Assembly (NCBI GenBank): GCA_001600175.1
Contig: BCJC01000004.1
Span: 930,001-994,000 of the forward strand
Direction of reading: 5' to 3'
DNA from: Erythrobasidium yunnanense
Lineage: Eukaryota > Basidiomycota > Cystobasidiomycetes > Erythrobasidiales > Erythrobasidiaceae
Length of the DNA stretch: 64,000 nt
This document shows, piece after piece, positions 10,934-21,802 of this stretch; position 1 is the stretch's first letter, and every line of letters begins with the position of its first letter. A model generated the notes under the pieces. The model was given only the letters and a program-made list of their open reading frames with translations. It was not told the origin of the DNA and ran no database searches. Position numbers and translations under genes: made by a program.

Positions 10934-12049
10934 AGTGCAGCTTGGAAACTCGCTAGCAATGCTTATGGGATGGTCTAAGGACTGCAGGAATGCGACTATC
11001 TTATTGTCATTTGTAGTAGAAGCTACCATATCATCAAAGCTGTTCTGCTGAATTCTAATTTACGCGTTTTCGGACAAGAACGCGTCTCGATAGGTGCCTG
11101 CTTCTCATGTTTTCGCTCGCCGGGCACACCGAGCTTGGGTGCGTTGGTCATTAGGTTCTGCTGCATCGCACATCGAGCGGGACTCTATGTTGCAGGGACA
11201 CATACGCTTGCTGCGAGCTCCCGAAGTGACAATCGACACAAATCTATAAAGCTTGAAGAGCATGCAGTTCTTACACATGCAAAAAGCACTTGATGAGTAC
11301 TTGAAGCTTCCAAGAGATTGCCGACCTCGACGCGTCTTCCTCAACGCGCATTCCTCACCTCGAAACGTCAAACTTTGTTACCTGCCGAAAGCAGCGATTG
11401 CCGATCAATTTGAGTTGAGGCATACCACAGCGCTCTTTACCAGAACAAGCTAGCACATCATAGCGTCGTACCTTGTACCATAGTCGTCCATCGAAGCTGC
11501 ATCGCAAGGCGAAAGTGGTCAGCTCCAAGAGCACCAAGAGCAGGGGCTTGAAAGGACGAGAGCAGCAGCAGGAGGCAGTCACATCAAGCCAAAGGGATTA
11601 CCAAGCCAAAGGGATTACCATACGATATAGAGTTTGGAGGAGAAGAGACGGGAGAAGGACAATCAGAGTTTGACCGGTGGACCGAAGTACCGCACGAACA
11701 GCAAGACGCGTCGATCTTTCATCTCATCTCAGCCCCGGCAGCAGCAGCAGCAGCAGGTGGATCAGCAGAGGAGCAGGCACATCGTTCCTTGGATCCGCTT
11801 CTCTTCATCAAGTTGTATACGACACTCTTTCGAGCGCCAGAAATCGACTCACTTCGAGTCGACCTCGACGTGTTCGCCGAGAGTCAAGATTCTAAGGCAG
11901 TGTTACTCGCAGCACGCCAAAGAGTCATCATCGCCATATCATCAAGCTGCGAATAGTCGCTACAAGCGTGCCCCCTTCAAGCATTCTCTTCTCTTCCGTG
12001 CTTGCTTGGTACGAGGACATCAATTTGCTTGGACGATAATTCAAGAACT
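10934..12049. other. Long gene-free stretch or 5' leader with small repeats
   Basis: About 1.1 kb between the dehydrogenase and a Ser-rich gene. It contains an exact 17-base tandem repeat near 11587-11620, a CAG-rich tract near 11738-11770 and low-complexity purine sequence. A 240-codon plus-strand frame beginning at an ATG at 11634 spans the CAG tract but runs out of frame into the next gene and has only low-complexity sequence, so I treat it as chance. The region probably holds a long promoter or leader. Confidence 0.4.
11587..11620 (+). repeat. Exact 17-base tandem duplication
   Basis: AGCCAAAGGGATTACCA occurs twice in immediate succession. It sits about 430 bases upstream of the Ser-rich gene's start codon. 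No function can be assigned. Confidence 0.85.
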
Positions 12050-13987
12050 ATGGACTGCGCGACAGCTGGATCTTCTCTACTACTTCTACCAACACCTATA
12101 CATCCCAAAGACATGGACTGCAACGCAACAACGATGGATGCGACCAGCTTGGAGTTCATGCCGTCCTCCCCTTGTCCCTCTGCTTCTGGCAGCGAGCTCA
12201 GCTTCGCAAGCGATGCAGGTGAGCGCATTACATTCATACTCTACTTCTACTACATCCACATCCATACATCTACCCATCGTACGCACATCCCTTCGCAAAC
12301 CTTCTGCCGGACTTCGAAAGACGTACGCCAAGTTTGGGCAAGGACAGAATCCTTAATTCGGCAGGCACGCCTCATGCATTGACGAAAAGAGCCGCTGACC
12401 ATAGCACACACCTTCACAACAAATTGCTATACGGAGGATCCTTACTGACTTCTGTCTTCCTCCTTCTTCACAACCTACCCAGAAAGCACAGATTACGCCT
12501 CGACTCCCCCGACGTCACCTACGCGCGTCCAGGAGGCTTTTCGACGGAGCTTAGACGCATCATCATCATCGAGCAGTCCCAAGCAGAGCTTGGAGTCGTT
12601 ATTGTCAAACTTCCGAATCCCTTCTCTATCCACTACTCCTCCTGCCGCCTCGAAGGCCGATAAGACGTCTACACCTCTCGTCGCTCCAGTAACACCATCC
12701 CGTACAAGACCGATGTTACTCTCTTCCTTATCTTCCAAAAGAGGAGCGCATTCATCTCCTGGGCTCTTGGACCTCTCGTCCGTCCCGAGATTCCCTGCTC
12801 ATCCTTCTGTTTCTTCCTTCTCGTCATCAGCGACAACACCTCAAGGTGGTCTTACGCCAAATGGAAGCACGCCAAAAGCAGTACCTGACAGGCCGGGTCT
12901 CTTCAGTCGGTGGTCTACAGACTCGGAAGGAAGTGGTGGTGGGAACGATGAAGACGGAGAGATGTCAGCATGCACGTCTCCAGACTGTGAAGTATGCGAA
13001 CATGATAGGAAAGCAGCGCAAGAAGAAATGGACCAGACTACAGACTTCATCAGGTCCCCTCTCCCTGCAGGGTCACCTTCGGGCGTAGCATCGCTCCTAC
13101 CGCCGGCCCCGAAACCACATCAACAAGGCTTCTCACCTTTCGTAGATTCCTCTGCTTCCTCTTCATCACCCATGGCTCCCAGCACCTCATCTTCGTACTT
13201 CTCCCAACAGCCACGACATGTCTCTTCGCCCGCCTCTTTCCCTGCATCTCGGACATGCAAGAAGAAGCTTCGCAATCGCGCAACCTACGCCTCTTCATCT
13301 TCGTCAGGTAGCAATAGCGATTTTTTCCTCAAGACGCCGTTAGACCCGCCCAGCGTAGAATCGCCAATGAGCAGTCCTGCGATTCCAGCTGGGCCACTTA
13401 AGCCTCTTACACGTTCGCAAGGGCTGAGGATACGAGATGAAGGCTCCAAGGCGAAATCGCGATGGGGGAACCGGTCGCTGTCTGCGCAACTGTCCGCGTC
13501 AGCATCTATATCAGCTGCCCCCGGAACATCTACGATAAAGACGGCCTCTGCGCTACTAGAAGGTACAATATCGCCTGCCGCCACGACTACGGACCCCTTG
13601 CGTGTGAAGCTGAGGCAGCTTCCAGGTGCTATTACGCCCGATAGCGGGATGCCTCCTTCACCTTCTCCGCAATCTGGAACTGGCATACACTACAACCAGC
13701 CTCATCACCAGCACTCACACCTCTACAACCGCTCGTTGTTGACGCCCGAGCTCCCACGCTCTCCTCTGCACATCTCTTCTTTCCCGAATAGCAGCAGCGG
13801 GAACAAGAGTCCGAACGGCAGCAGTAAAGACAGTAAAGATATCTTCTCAAAGTCTTTCAGCTTTGCGACGAATGGGAACAGGAGCTCGCCATTGACCAGT
13901 CCCAAGTTCCCTCTACCGAGTCCGATGTCATCGGGCCTATCTGCCTTCAAGGAGAACACAAACCCTTACTTCGCTGGCTACGTGTAA
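12050..13987 (+). CDS. Disordered Ser/Pro-rich protein of unknown function
   Basis: Two exons, 12050-12218 and 12483-13987, joined by a 264-nt intron that has a good 3' end (branch-like CTGAC, CT-rich tract, CAG). The product has 557 residues. The start chosen is the first in-frame ATG (MDCATAGSS); a second ATG opening with the same MDC sits 21 codons later. The protein is almost all Ser, Pro, Thr and Ala with many SP/TP sites (TPPTSPTR, SPSPQSG, SPLTSPKF) that could be proline-directed kinase targets. One short block differs: CTSPDCEVCEHDRKAAQEEM, with three closely spaced Cys. I do not recognise the family. A regulatory or scaffold protein is plausible but not shown. Confidence 0.62.
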
Positions 13988-14782
13988 AGGAAGTCTCCTT
14001 CGAGCGAGGAGCACCTTCACGCGCGATCAGTACTTCCTGTCGACTGAGGCGACCTAGAATTAGTAGCAAAAGGCAGAAAACAGTTTCATCATCCTTCATA
14101 GTACACCTTCGTACATCCTTTCCTTTCTTGATAAGCAGTCGATAGTTGTTGTCCAGTTCCAGCATAGATCTTCCCACATTTCGTCCATAACAGTTTCACC
14201 CATTTATTTTAGCTCTTCATTCAGTAAGATAGGCTGGCTTGTCTCCCATATTTACATAATACACGCAACAGGTAGCCTATCCATATATTGTTCAATAGCT
14301 TTCCTATACTCAATTCAATCTTCATACAATTGCACACGAGCTAGCCTCATGCTTTTCTCACACTGCGTTCCTGTGCTATTGTTGCAGCTGATATATACTG
14401 CGTAAAGGTCTACCATCAGCATTCTGTCAGTTCCAGGTTTACATAGGTCGGGAGAAAGCCTAAGTAGGCTGCTATATTTCGGAAACATCACGAGAAGGTA
14501 CAATGAACACACAGGAGTGAGACTGACTCATAAGAGTGCGGGCGGAATAAGAAGAAGAGAGGAGGAGAGGCTACAGGAGGAGTTGACATATTTTTTGGGT
14601 GGGATGGGAAGAACAATCTGAAACAAACTATGGTGGGATGCGTAGGCGCGAAATTGGAACAACGAGCAGTATCTTGGGTTGACTTATTGTGAATAGACGG
14701 ACGATACGGACGGGACTACGGAAGACAAGGCCAGAAAACGGAAATAGAATAGGAAACAGCTGATATAGTTTGGATGTGACGT
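13988..14782. other. Convergent intergenic region
   Basis: About 795 bases between the 3' ends of the Ser-rich gene and the NBR1-type gene. Only short meaningless frames are present. The sequence is comparatively AT-rich around 14200-14330, as expected of 3' ends and polyadenylation regions. Confidence 0.5.
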
Positions 14783-17700
14783 CTAATTCTTGCTGCTTGT
14801 AACGCTGTCGATTTCAGCGAAGTTGTCGTCGCCATCGCTCAGCAAGACGAAGTCGTCATCATCGTCATCTTCGCCATTGACTGAGCCAGCAGTGAACCCT
14901 TCGCTTTCAGGCAGTTCGGAAGGTGCAGTTCTTGGCGATGTGAAAGCGGAGATGTCTTCGTAGTTTGTAGAGTTCTTGGCGGATAGAGTAGGAGCTACGA
15001 TGCTGGAGCTGTGTAGAGAGTGCTCTGAGGCATTGCGACTCTTGGCAAGGGTGCCTTCCTCCTCTTCGACATTCACGTCGAGCCAGAGTCTGTCCCCAAA
15101 GCGGGTAGTTCTGTCATAACAAGCGAGTCAGCTGAATATCGTGTTGCTTTTGACGAGATCTGCTTACCCGTCAGGTCCTACGAAACGATAGTAAACCATA
15201 AATTTGCCAGGTATGTCGGGAGCTGTGACATTCTTGGCGACGACATTGACAGACTCGCCGACTGCGACCGTCGGAAGGTCGAAAGCGGCATCTTGAGCAT
15301 CCGACTTGCCGACTCCGCTGACTCGGATGAGCTGACAGCCTGCTGGCCATGCTACCGAGCCTGTGTTCTTGATCTTCCAGATCTTGTTGAAGACTGCACC
15401 AGGAGCGACTGCAGTTCCGTCGTCGAAAGTGAGATCCTGGAGAGCACTTTAGCTTTGTCCTTACGTAGTCCAGGATGAATAACTCACCTCCACCCATGTT
15501 GCATTGAGCATATCGTCTTTGACTTTGACCTCAGTAGGTTTGCTATCCTGAACTGCCTCTTCAATCTTGACTGGCTTCTCCACCTCAGGCTCCTCAGTCT
15601 TGACTGGCTTTACTTCTTCTTCGACTTTCACCTTGGTTTCATCTACCGGAGACAAAGCTTGGGTGGCAGAAGATGGTCCGATGATTACAGTCTCTCCCTT
15701 TTCATTCTTTCCTAGGTCTAGCGAGATAGAAATTTCCTTCTTGCCATTGAGCATGTTGTAGGGAACGTCAACGTCGATGATGAGTGTCTTGTCGTTGCTG
15801 CCGGGAATACTGTGCAGTCCAGCTGGAAGCTCCCCAGCGGTGGCTTGCTCTGCACTCTGAGAAGCTGAGCCGAATGCAATTGCCTGAGCATTCTTGATGG
15901 CCTGTTGCAGAGCTTCTCGAACGGTCCTGCCGGCGCTGAACTGCGAAATAGGCTTTCGGATCTTGAGCATATAGTGGGAGGAATAGTCGTGAGCCCCAAT
16001 CTTACGGCCCTTCGCGTACGGGACAGGGTCTGCTTCGCAGTCTGCGCATAGGTCGAAATCAGGGCAGTCGGCATGGGTGCACTTGTAGCGGATGTCATAG
16101 ATAGGCTTATTGCAAGAGTCGCAGTCTATAGCAATACATTGTCAGTTTCAATGCTCATCGACTGTAAAATCAGTATAATCCGGACTTACGGACTCCATAA
16201 TGCTGCACATTTCTGAAGTCTGAGCCCAAGTCCGCCTTCCATACGATATCGCCTTGTTTGCGGATGAGTGCAAAGGAATGATCGGGGTGAGCCTGCTTGA
16301 TGTTCGAGAAACATTTCTCGCAACAGTCCCTGAAATTTCTGAAATCAGTCACTGTTATCGAATTGGTTTCAGATGATACATACCAGTCAGGGCAGTCAAG
16401 ACACTTGTGTCGAACACCGACGATCCACTTCGAGCAGACATCGCAGGTAGCTTTATGCTTCGTTTCTTCCTTCTTGATTTTGTCATTTACGAACTTGGGC
16501 TCCTGCTTCCAGCCAAACATCGGCTCATTCTCGCCTTCGCCTGTCAGGACAGGAGCATCGATAGCAGGGGCAGACTTGTTCTCGATTGCCAGCTTGATAG
16601 GCGGAAGATCATCGCCTTCTTCAGCCATGGTCTTGTTGAAGTCGTTAACAAATTTCTCCATGAGTGGGACGAGACCTTGGAAGGCCTTCTTCTGCTCCGC
16701 GACACCGGGCTTTGGAGCAGAAACAGCGGACTTCTGTGCAGGCGCCGTGACGATGATGTTCTCACGGCGGAAAGCTCCGCAGCGCCTAGGCTCCCACTCC
16801 ACTGTCTTGGTAGACACCGGCTGCGTAGGCTTTGTACCCCAGCCTGAAAAGGCGGGTACACCCTTGTTCGCGACTGCTTGCGTATAGAAGTTTTGCGCGC
16901 CCTGGCTTGGTTGTGTATAAGCGCAAGGATGGACGTTGGTTGCAAAGGCTGGTTCGGCAGCAGCGGCAGGCTTCTCTGCTGGCTTTGGTGCTGGAGCGGG
17001 GGCTGCCTTCGGTTTTGCCGCAAAGTCTGCGAAGGGACTGGCCTGCTTGGGCTGGAAAGGACCGGCAGCGGCAGTAGCGCGTGTCCAGTCGGGCCAGGAA
17101 GGAACTGAAGTTCCAGCTGCAGCCGCCTTCATAGATTTCACTTGTTGCTCAATTGCAGCATGTCTTTGAGCCACACGAGCTTCGTTTGCCTTCGTAGCTT
17201 GCGCATTTCTCGCCTGCAAAGCTGCAAAGTTTGCCTGCTGTTGCTTCTGAGCTTCCTGAAGATGAGGAGGTAGAGGAGGAAGGGAAAAGCCATGGTGAGG
17301 TCCGGGCTGTAGGCCTTGAGGAGCGTATGGAGCGAACCCTGGGCGTCCGAACACTGGCTGCGCGTGCGGCTTCGGGACAAGTGGAACCTTGGGAGGCGAA
17401 GCGGCTGGACCGTTTGCAGGCTTGAGAAGAGTGTCTTGAGGATTGACAGTAGCCTCCTGCTTGATTGAAGCGACTGGAGCTGCTTGCATTCCTGGCATAG
17501 CTCCTGGCATCGCAGGCTTGGCAGCGGCCTGAGCGTACTCGGGAGGCTTTTCTACACCATTCATAGCTTTCAGCATGGCTTGATCTTCGGACCATGCTTT
17601 TGCCTGAGCTTGTGACTGTCTCTTGTCATTGACGAAGATGTCGGTGGCGTGGTCACGGTTCATTGGCGGGGAAGATGGTGATTTGGCAGTAACATTGCTG

Positions 17701-18372
17701 GCTGCTGCCTCAACGCGCGGAGCAGCAGCAGCAGCATCGCCGACTTTTCCATCTATAGCGAGCGGGACTGTCTGCGCCTTCTTGAAGTCAAAGTCCAGAG
17801 GAACAACGCATAGATTGACGACCTTTCTGTTCTTTGGGTCTAGCTGGACAGCTGACATGAGGTTTCTGTATGTCTTGAACCCCTCAAAGTCTGCGATGCG
17901 GAAGGGACTGCCAGCGTTGATGTCTGACTCGCCGAGCTCTTTGGTACGCTTGCCACTTAGGATGAGATAGACGTGATATTGCTTGGGGCGAAGTCCAAAG
18001 GCTTGTTCAGCACGAGAGATGATGCCCTGCAGAATTGATAGATTGGGATGGGATCGTCAGAACACGGTCAGTACGGGTAACCGCCCAGCCCGACCCACCT
18101 GATAGACCGTTTCATCGAGGTCGTTGCCCAAACCAGTCTTTGCAGCGTATCCATACTGCGATAGATGTGCAGCGTCAGTATACGTTCGTTCAAGTAGCCA
18201 GACACAGTCAAACGACCGTCGTCAGCTGATAGCAGGCCAGACCAACCTTTCGTTTCCCGAGTTTGTTGCCGTTGATGTCAAAGTTGACGAGTCTGAAGAC
18301 GAAGGTAGGCATAGCGTTGCTGTTGCTCCTGGCGTTGGGGGACAGCGAAGGTGATTTCGACGTCGGATCCAT
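14783..18372 (-). CDS. NBR1: NBR1-type selective autophagy receptor (2 ZZ fingers, FW domain, LIR)
   Basis: Seven exons (18247-18372, 18099-18155, 16384-18026, 16190-16329, 15488-16125, 15168-15436, 14783-15110) give 1066 residues. The N-terminal ~120 residues (FVFRLVNFDINGNKLGKRK onward) are of unrecognised fold. A long Ala/Pro/Gln-rich linker follows. Then come two ZZ zinc fingers: CDVCSKWIVGVRHKCLDCPD with DCCEKC and HPDHSF, and CDSCNKPIYDIRYKCTHADC with DFDLCADC. An Ig-like FW (NBR1 central) domain follows: TFDDGTAVAPGAVFNKIWKI, NTGSVAWPAGCQL, ending TTRFGDRLWLDVNV. The acidic C-terminus has DDDDDDFVLLSDGDD, a textbook LIR for Atg8 binding. ZZ plus FW plus LIR is the NBR1 plan; no UBA or clear PB1 is seen. 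NBR1 proteins link cargo to the autophagy or vacuolar route. Confidence 0.88.
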
Positions 18373-18770
18373 CCTGATGATGTGGGAATGACACGATAGC
18401 CGGTACACAATGTCAGCTCAGATTGCACGCAGAGAAAGGCGCCAATTGACTGCCGAATGTTCAGCATCGTCAAATGAGGTCTGCTACTCACCTCGACTTT
18501 GCTGTGCTCGAGTCGGGTTGGCGAAACGAGAGGTGCAAGGCCGCGAAGGCGCGCAATTCTTGCTGCGGTTCAGCTTTGACGCACTAGATCCTGACATCTG
18601 ATTGCATACAGCCTATGCAAAGGCTGATCCTACAGCAATATAAGAACACATAAGATCACGCCCGGCAATACGAGCAAAGCTCCACCGGGACAGATAGAAC
18701 TTAGGACTTAACTTAATTGACGACCGTGCTCCAGACATCGTCTACACCGAAGGACTGTGGATAGTAGAGT
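18373..18770. promoter_or_regulatory. Shared divergent upstream region (NBR1 / Yippee gene)
   Basis: 398 bases between two outward-facing start codons. No gene is supported. Plus-strand frames here do not join the Yippee gene in phase. A bidirectional promoter is inferred from arrangement only. Confidence 0.45.
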
Positions 18771-19313
18771 ATGGTCACCGTCGATCCCCAAGTCTTCGGC
18801 TGCAGCGCGTGCAAGGCGGAGATAGCGACCCAGTACGATCTCATGTCTGTAGTAGGTTGCACTCTTTCGAAGCGCACCGGGATACGCACAGACATACACA
18901 CTAAGCATGCGGCTGCTTGGTCTGCTGCAGAGATTTAATGGTCGAACCGGTCCCGCATACTTAATCAGGATGGCAACCAATGTCGCTGAAGGTCCTACCG
19001 AGACGGTCATGATGACTACAGGAAGTCACGATATCAGAGACATCCGATGCTCAGGCTGCGATCAGCAACTTGGCTGGAAATGTGTGAGTGCATACCACCA
19101 TATGAACGTAGACGCGACGACCCATCGAGCGGCTGTATGTGCATGGACATCGATCTGATGGTGTGATGTTTTGAATGATATACGCAGGTAGGAGCCGAAG
19201 AGGAGGCGCAGAAATATAAGGAACAGACGTACGTGCTGGAAAAGAGTTCGCTGACCCCGCTCGAGAAGGCCGGTCACAAGAGTCCGATTGGCGATGCACC
19301 TCAGCCTGCTTAA
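18771..19313 (+). CDS. MOH1: Yippee-like zinc-binding protein
   Basis: Three exons (18771-18848, 18931-19083, 19188-19313) give 118 residues, the usual Yippee length. The two zinc-binding Cys pairs are present: FGCSACKAEIA near the N-terminus and IRCSGCDQQLGWKC in the second half. Between them are the signature blocks FNGRTGPAYLIRMATNVAEG and TTGSHDIRDI, and EEEAQKYKEQTYVLEKS follows. Yippee proteins (yeast Moh1, human YPEL) share a beta-rich fold with one structural zinc; yeast Moh1 associates with the GID ubiquitin ligase, and a similar role here is only possible. Intron phases fit without adjustment. Confidence 0.92.
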
Positions 19314-19524
19314 GCATTGGGGGCGCGCATCCAAACAGGATTTCGAGTCGCCGACTTGGCCACCGGAGGATTTGTCGTACATAGCGAGGCCTGTAATCAG
19401 TTGTATAATGACCTGCACCTGTGGATTCAATAAGCATGAAGTCATTATCTGAAGGGCTGCTTTTCTCACTGGGTCTGACCAGCATCTGCATCTGCGAGAG
19501 GTCTCAATATGAGAATCTGATCCG

Positions 19525-21252
19525 CTACCGCCTTGAAGATGCGCCCGATCGACTCGATTTTGCTGAAGAAACAGTACTTGGAGTTCCTGCTCCCGGCTTG
19601 TAAGGTGCCTGCTGATTGCCCCGACGATCCTCCTGATCTTTCAACCATCTATCTAAATGTATCTCGCCATACCCCTCAATTTTCTCGACATTATTCCTCA
19701 GATACTCGAATGTATTCGCGGGCTGGTTTCTAGGTGGGTTATTTCGGCCTGACCTACTTGACAGGTTACTGCGTTGCGACATCTGAGAACGTGAGTCTGT
19801 CTGAGAGAGAAATGGCCTGACAGGCGCAGGTAAACTTGAGGCGGAAGAGGGCGCTCTTGGGCCGTGGCCAGAGCTGCCCATGCTAGATCCTGCTTTGCGG
19901 CTGGAAGTTTGTGAGCGTGGATCTGTCTGGAAGAGGCCGGGGAAAGGTCTGACGGGAGCAGGTAGGCTTGAGACAGACGACGATGCCTTGTATTCTTGAC
20001 TAAAGCCGCTAATACTGGATTCAGCTGTGCAGCTAGAAAGGGCAGAAGACGGTCCGCGACGATCATTGCTGCCAGTATACATGCGCGGTGCTCCCACAGG
20101 TCGGACTGGAGCAGGTAAACTGCTTGGCTGGGGGATGCCCGGCGCAAGATTGCTGCGCGGTCCCGCTCGTGGAGGTCTCATGCGTGAGCCAGCAGACCTT
20201 CCGGAAAGAGCTGAGCCTGCTGACGAGCTGCCTTCATATATGAGACTGGGATTCTTGAAGCCTAACGCAGAAGACGTTTGTGTTAGGCCAGATACAGCTG
20301 AGCTGACTTCGGATCCGCCGAAATAGCCTCCCAGCTTGGGATCATATCTTGCCGGCGAGCGTTGCTGCTTCCTTTGAGCTGGTTGAGGAGGCTGGAGGTA
20401 TGCGGTCTGGTTGTTAGGTCTCATCCCGGTGCGTGAGCCAGCCGCAGAAGACACAGTCGAAGACATGCCGTCTTCTTGATACATCTGTTCATGGCGCATC
20501 CTGCTAGAGCTGCTCGAGCTTATTCCCGAACGCTGATCTTGCGGGTGTCTTCGAGGCTGCTTTGGTGGTCTAGCCATTTCAGGAACTTGCATGGCAGCAG
20601 CCTCTCTTCTCGCAGCTTCAGCCTCGGCCTGAGCTCTTCTTCGCATTTCGAGCTTCTCAGCTCTTCGCCGTTTGGCCTCTTCTCTCTGCGCAGCCCTCGC
20701 TAGGGCAACTTCATGCGCTGCCTGCTTTCTTGCGGCAGAAGCGGGTCCATCATAGTAGTGATTCCCTTTCGCTCGCTGGTTATGTCGATTTTTAGACCTT
20801 AGTGGACCGCCTAAGAAGTCCAAGATGCCTTGAGCTGTTTGAGAGCGCTTCAGGCGCTGTCCCATCGAATGCATGCGATCGTGCATCGTCTTTTCTTCAT
20901 GGTGACTTCGTATCGGTGCTCTCTGTCTTGCTGTAGGTGTCTGCTGCTGGTACTGGTGCTCCCTTTCTTGATACATAGGCTCCCGCTGCTGGTATTGCTC
21001 AGGATAGTAGTCCTCTTCGTCCGGTTCATCGTCAGAATCACCAGCATTACTCGCACTTTCGGAAGGCAGCACATCTGCATCAAATCTGCCTTGTCCTCTT
21101 CGTCCAGCGTATTCAAAGTCATTGTTCGAGGACCGGCCTGCATCAGAATGCGCTCCTCGCTGATTCCGCGAGTTGTTGTTGGAGACGCTAGAGGACCCGC
21201 CTCTGTAGCCACGGCCAGCGTCTTGCATGTCGTTATGTACAAAGTATGCCAT
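19525..21252 (-). CDS. Disordered protein with basic coiled coil and SLPAPVRP repeats
   Basis: A single open frame of 575 residues from an ATG. The N-terminal third is Asn/Ser/Gln/Tyr-rich; residues about 125-160 hold a conserved-looking block (TAQGILDFLGGPLRSKN); then an Arg/Glu/Ala-rich helix (ARAAQREEAKRRRAEKLEMR and more) that probably forms a coiled coil. The C-terminal half is Ser/Gly/Arg-rich and contains SSLPAPVRP three times, each followed by an aromatic or Gly-rich stretch. The last ~70 residues are less simple (NTFEYLRNNVEKIEGYGEIH, then LDRWLKDQEDRR), perhaps a short functional motif. I do not recognise the family. It converges on the Yippee gene with about 210 bases between. Confidence 0.6.
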   Translation of the reverse strand: MAYFVHNDMQDAGRGYRGGSSSVSNNNSRNQRGAHSDAGRSSNNDFEYAGRRGQGRFDADVLPSESASNAGDSDDEPDEEDYYPEQYQQREPMYQEREHQYQQQTPTARQRAPIRSHHEEKTMHDRMHSMGQRLKRSQTAQGILDFLGGPLRSKNRHNQRAKGNHYYDGPASAARKQAAHEVALARAAQREEAKRRRAEKLEMRRRAQAEAEAARREAAAMQVPEMARPPKQPRRHPQDQRSGISSSSSSRMRHEQMYQEDGMSSTVSSAAGSRTGMRPNNQTAYLQPPQPAQRKQQRSPARYDPKLGGYFGGSEVSSAVSGLTQTSSALGFKNPSLIYEGSSSAGSALSGRSAGSRMRPPRAGPRSNLAPGIPQPSSLPAPVRPVGAPRMYTGSNDRRGPSSALSSCTAESSISGFSQEYKASSSVSSLPAPVRPFPGLFQTDPRSQTSSRKAGSSMGSSGHGPRAPSSASSLPAPVRPFLSQTDSRSQMSQRSNLSSRSGRNNPPRNQPANTFEYLRNNVEKIEGYGEIHLDRWLKDQEDRRGNQQAPYKPGAGTPSTVSSAKSSRSGASSRR

Positions 21253-21802
21253 CTAGCGTTAGCAGCTTGAATTGTCGCTCAACGTTAGGCCTCGAAGCGG
21301 GATGCCTTTCAAGACCTTTGCCGGTGGAATATGGAAGGGCATTGTAGCGGTCTAGCGCGAGGACGGCTCAGTTGAGGAATATTTGTTGCATATTCTGAAG
21401 AAGCTCAGACATGCTACTCAAATCTTCTTGCGCACATTTGGCTAGGAAGAAAGCAGAGTTACTGGACGAAATACAAGCAGGGAATTAGGAACTCCTAGAC
21501 AATACAGTTAAAGGACTTCTTGCTAACGAGTAAAACGATGACTAAGACTTTATTTACTGCGAAAGAGATGAGCAAGAATTGAAAGATGGGGTAATGGTAA
21601 GATTGTCTCGAGGACTATTGCTACTGAGATGATGCATGGGGAGGACGAACATACTTGACTGCGGCATTGGATAGAAGGCTGAAGAGGTTGCTTGCCTGCT
21701 AGCAATCACTGACTTGCGAATGGCGGAAAAGCTTGAGGCTTGAACGACAGTTGAGGAGACTGAGCGGTGAATGGACGAGTCGTGATAGTTTGGCAGCGGG
21801 TC
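21253..21802. other. Upstream region of coiled-coil gene and 3' end of kinase gene
   Basis: 550 bases with no supported frame. As both neighbouring genes are on the minus strand, this holds the kinase terminator and the promoter of the coiled-coil gene. Confidence 0.5.

Noticed and set aside
11634-12356. A 240-codon plus-strand frame with a Gln run upstream of the Ser-rich gene.
   Set aside because: It is low-complexity, overlaps the first exon of a better-supported gene in another frame and has no motif; it looks like an open leader.
13285-13686. A 133-codon minus-strand frame inside the Ser-rich gene.
   Set aside because: It is the shadow of a Ser/Pro-biased coding region, whose composition keeps antisense frames open.
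16297-16887. A 196-codon plus-strand frame opposite the NBR1-type gene.
   Set aside because: It is antisense to two ZZ fingers and their linker, which are well conserved; it is a chance frame.
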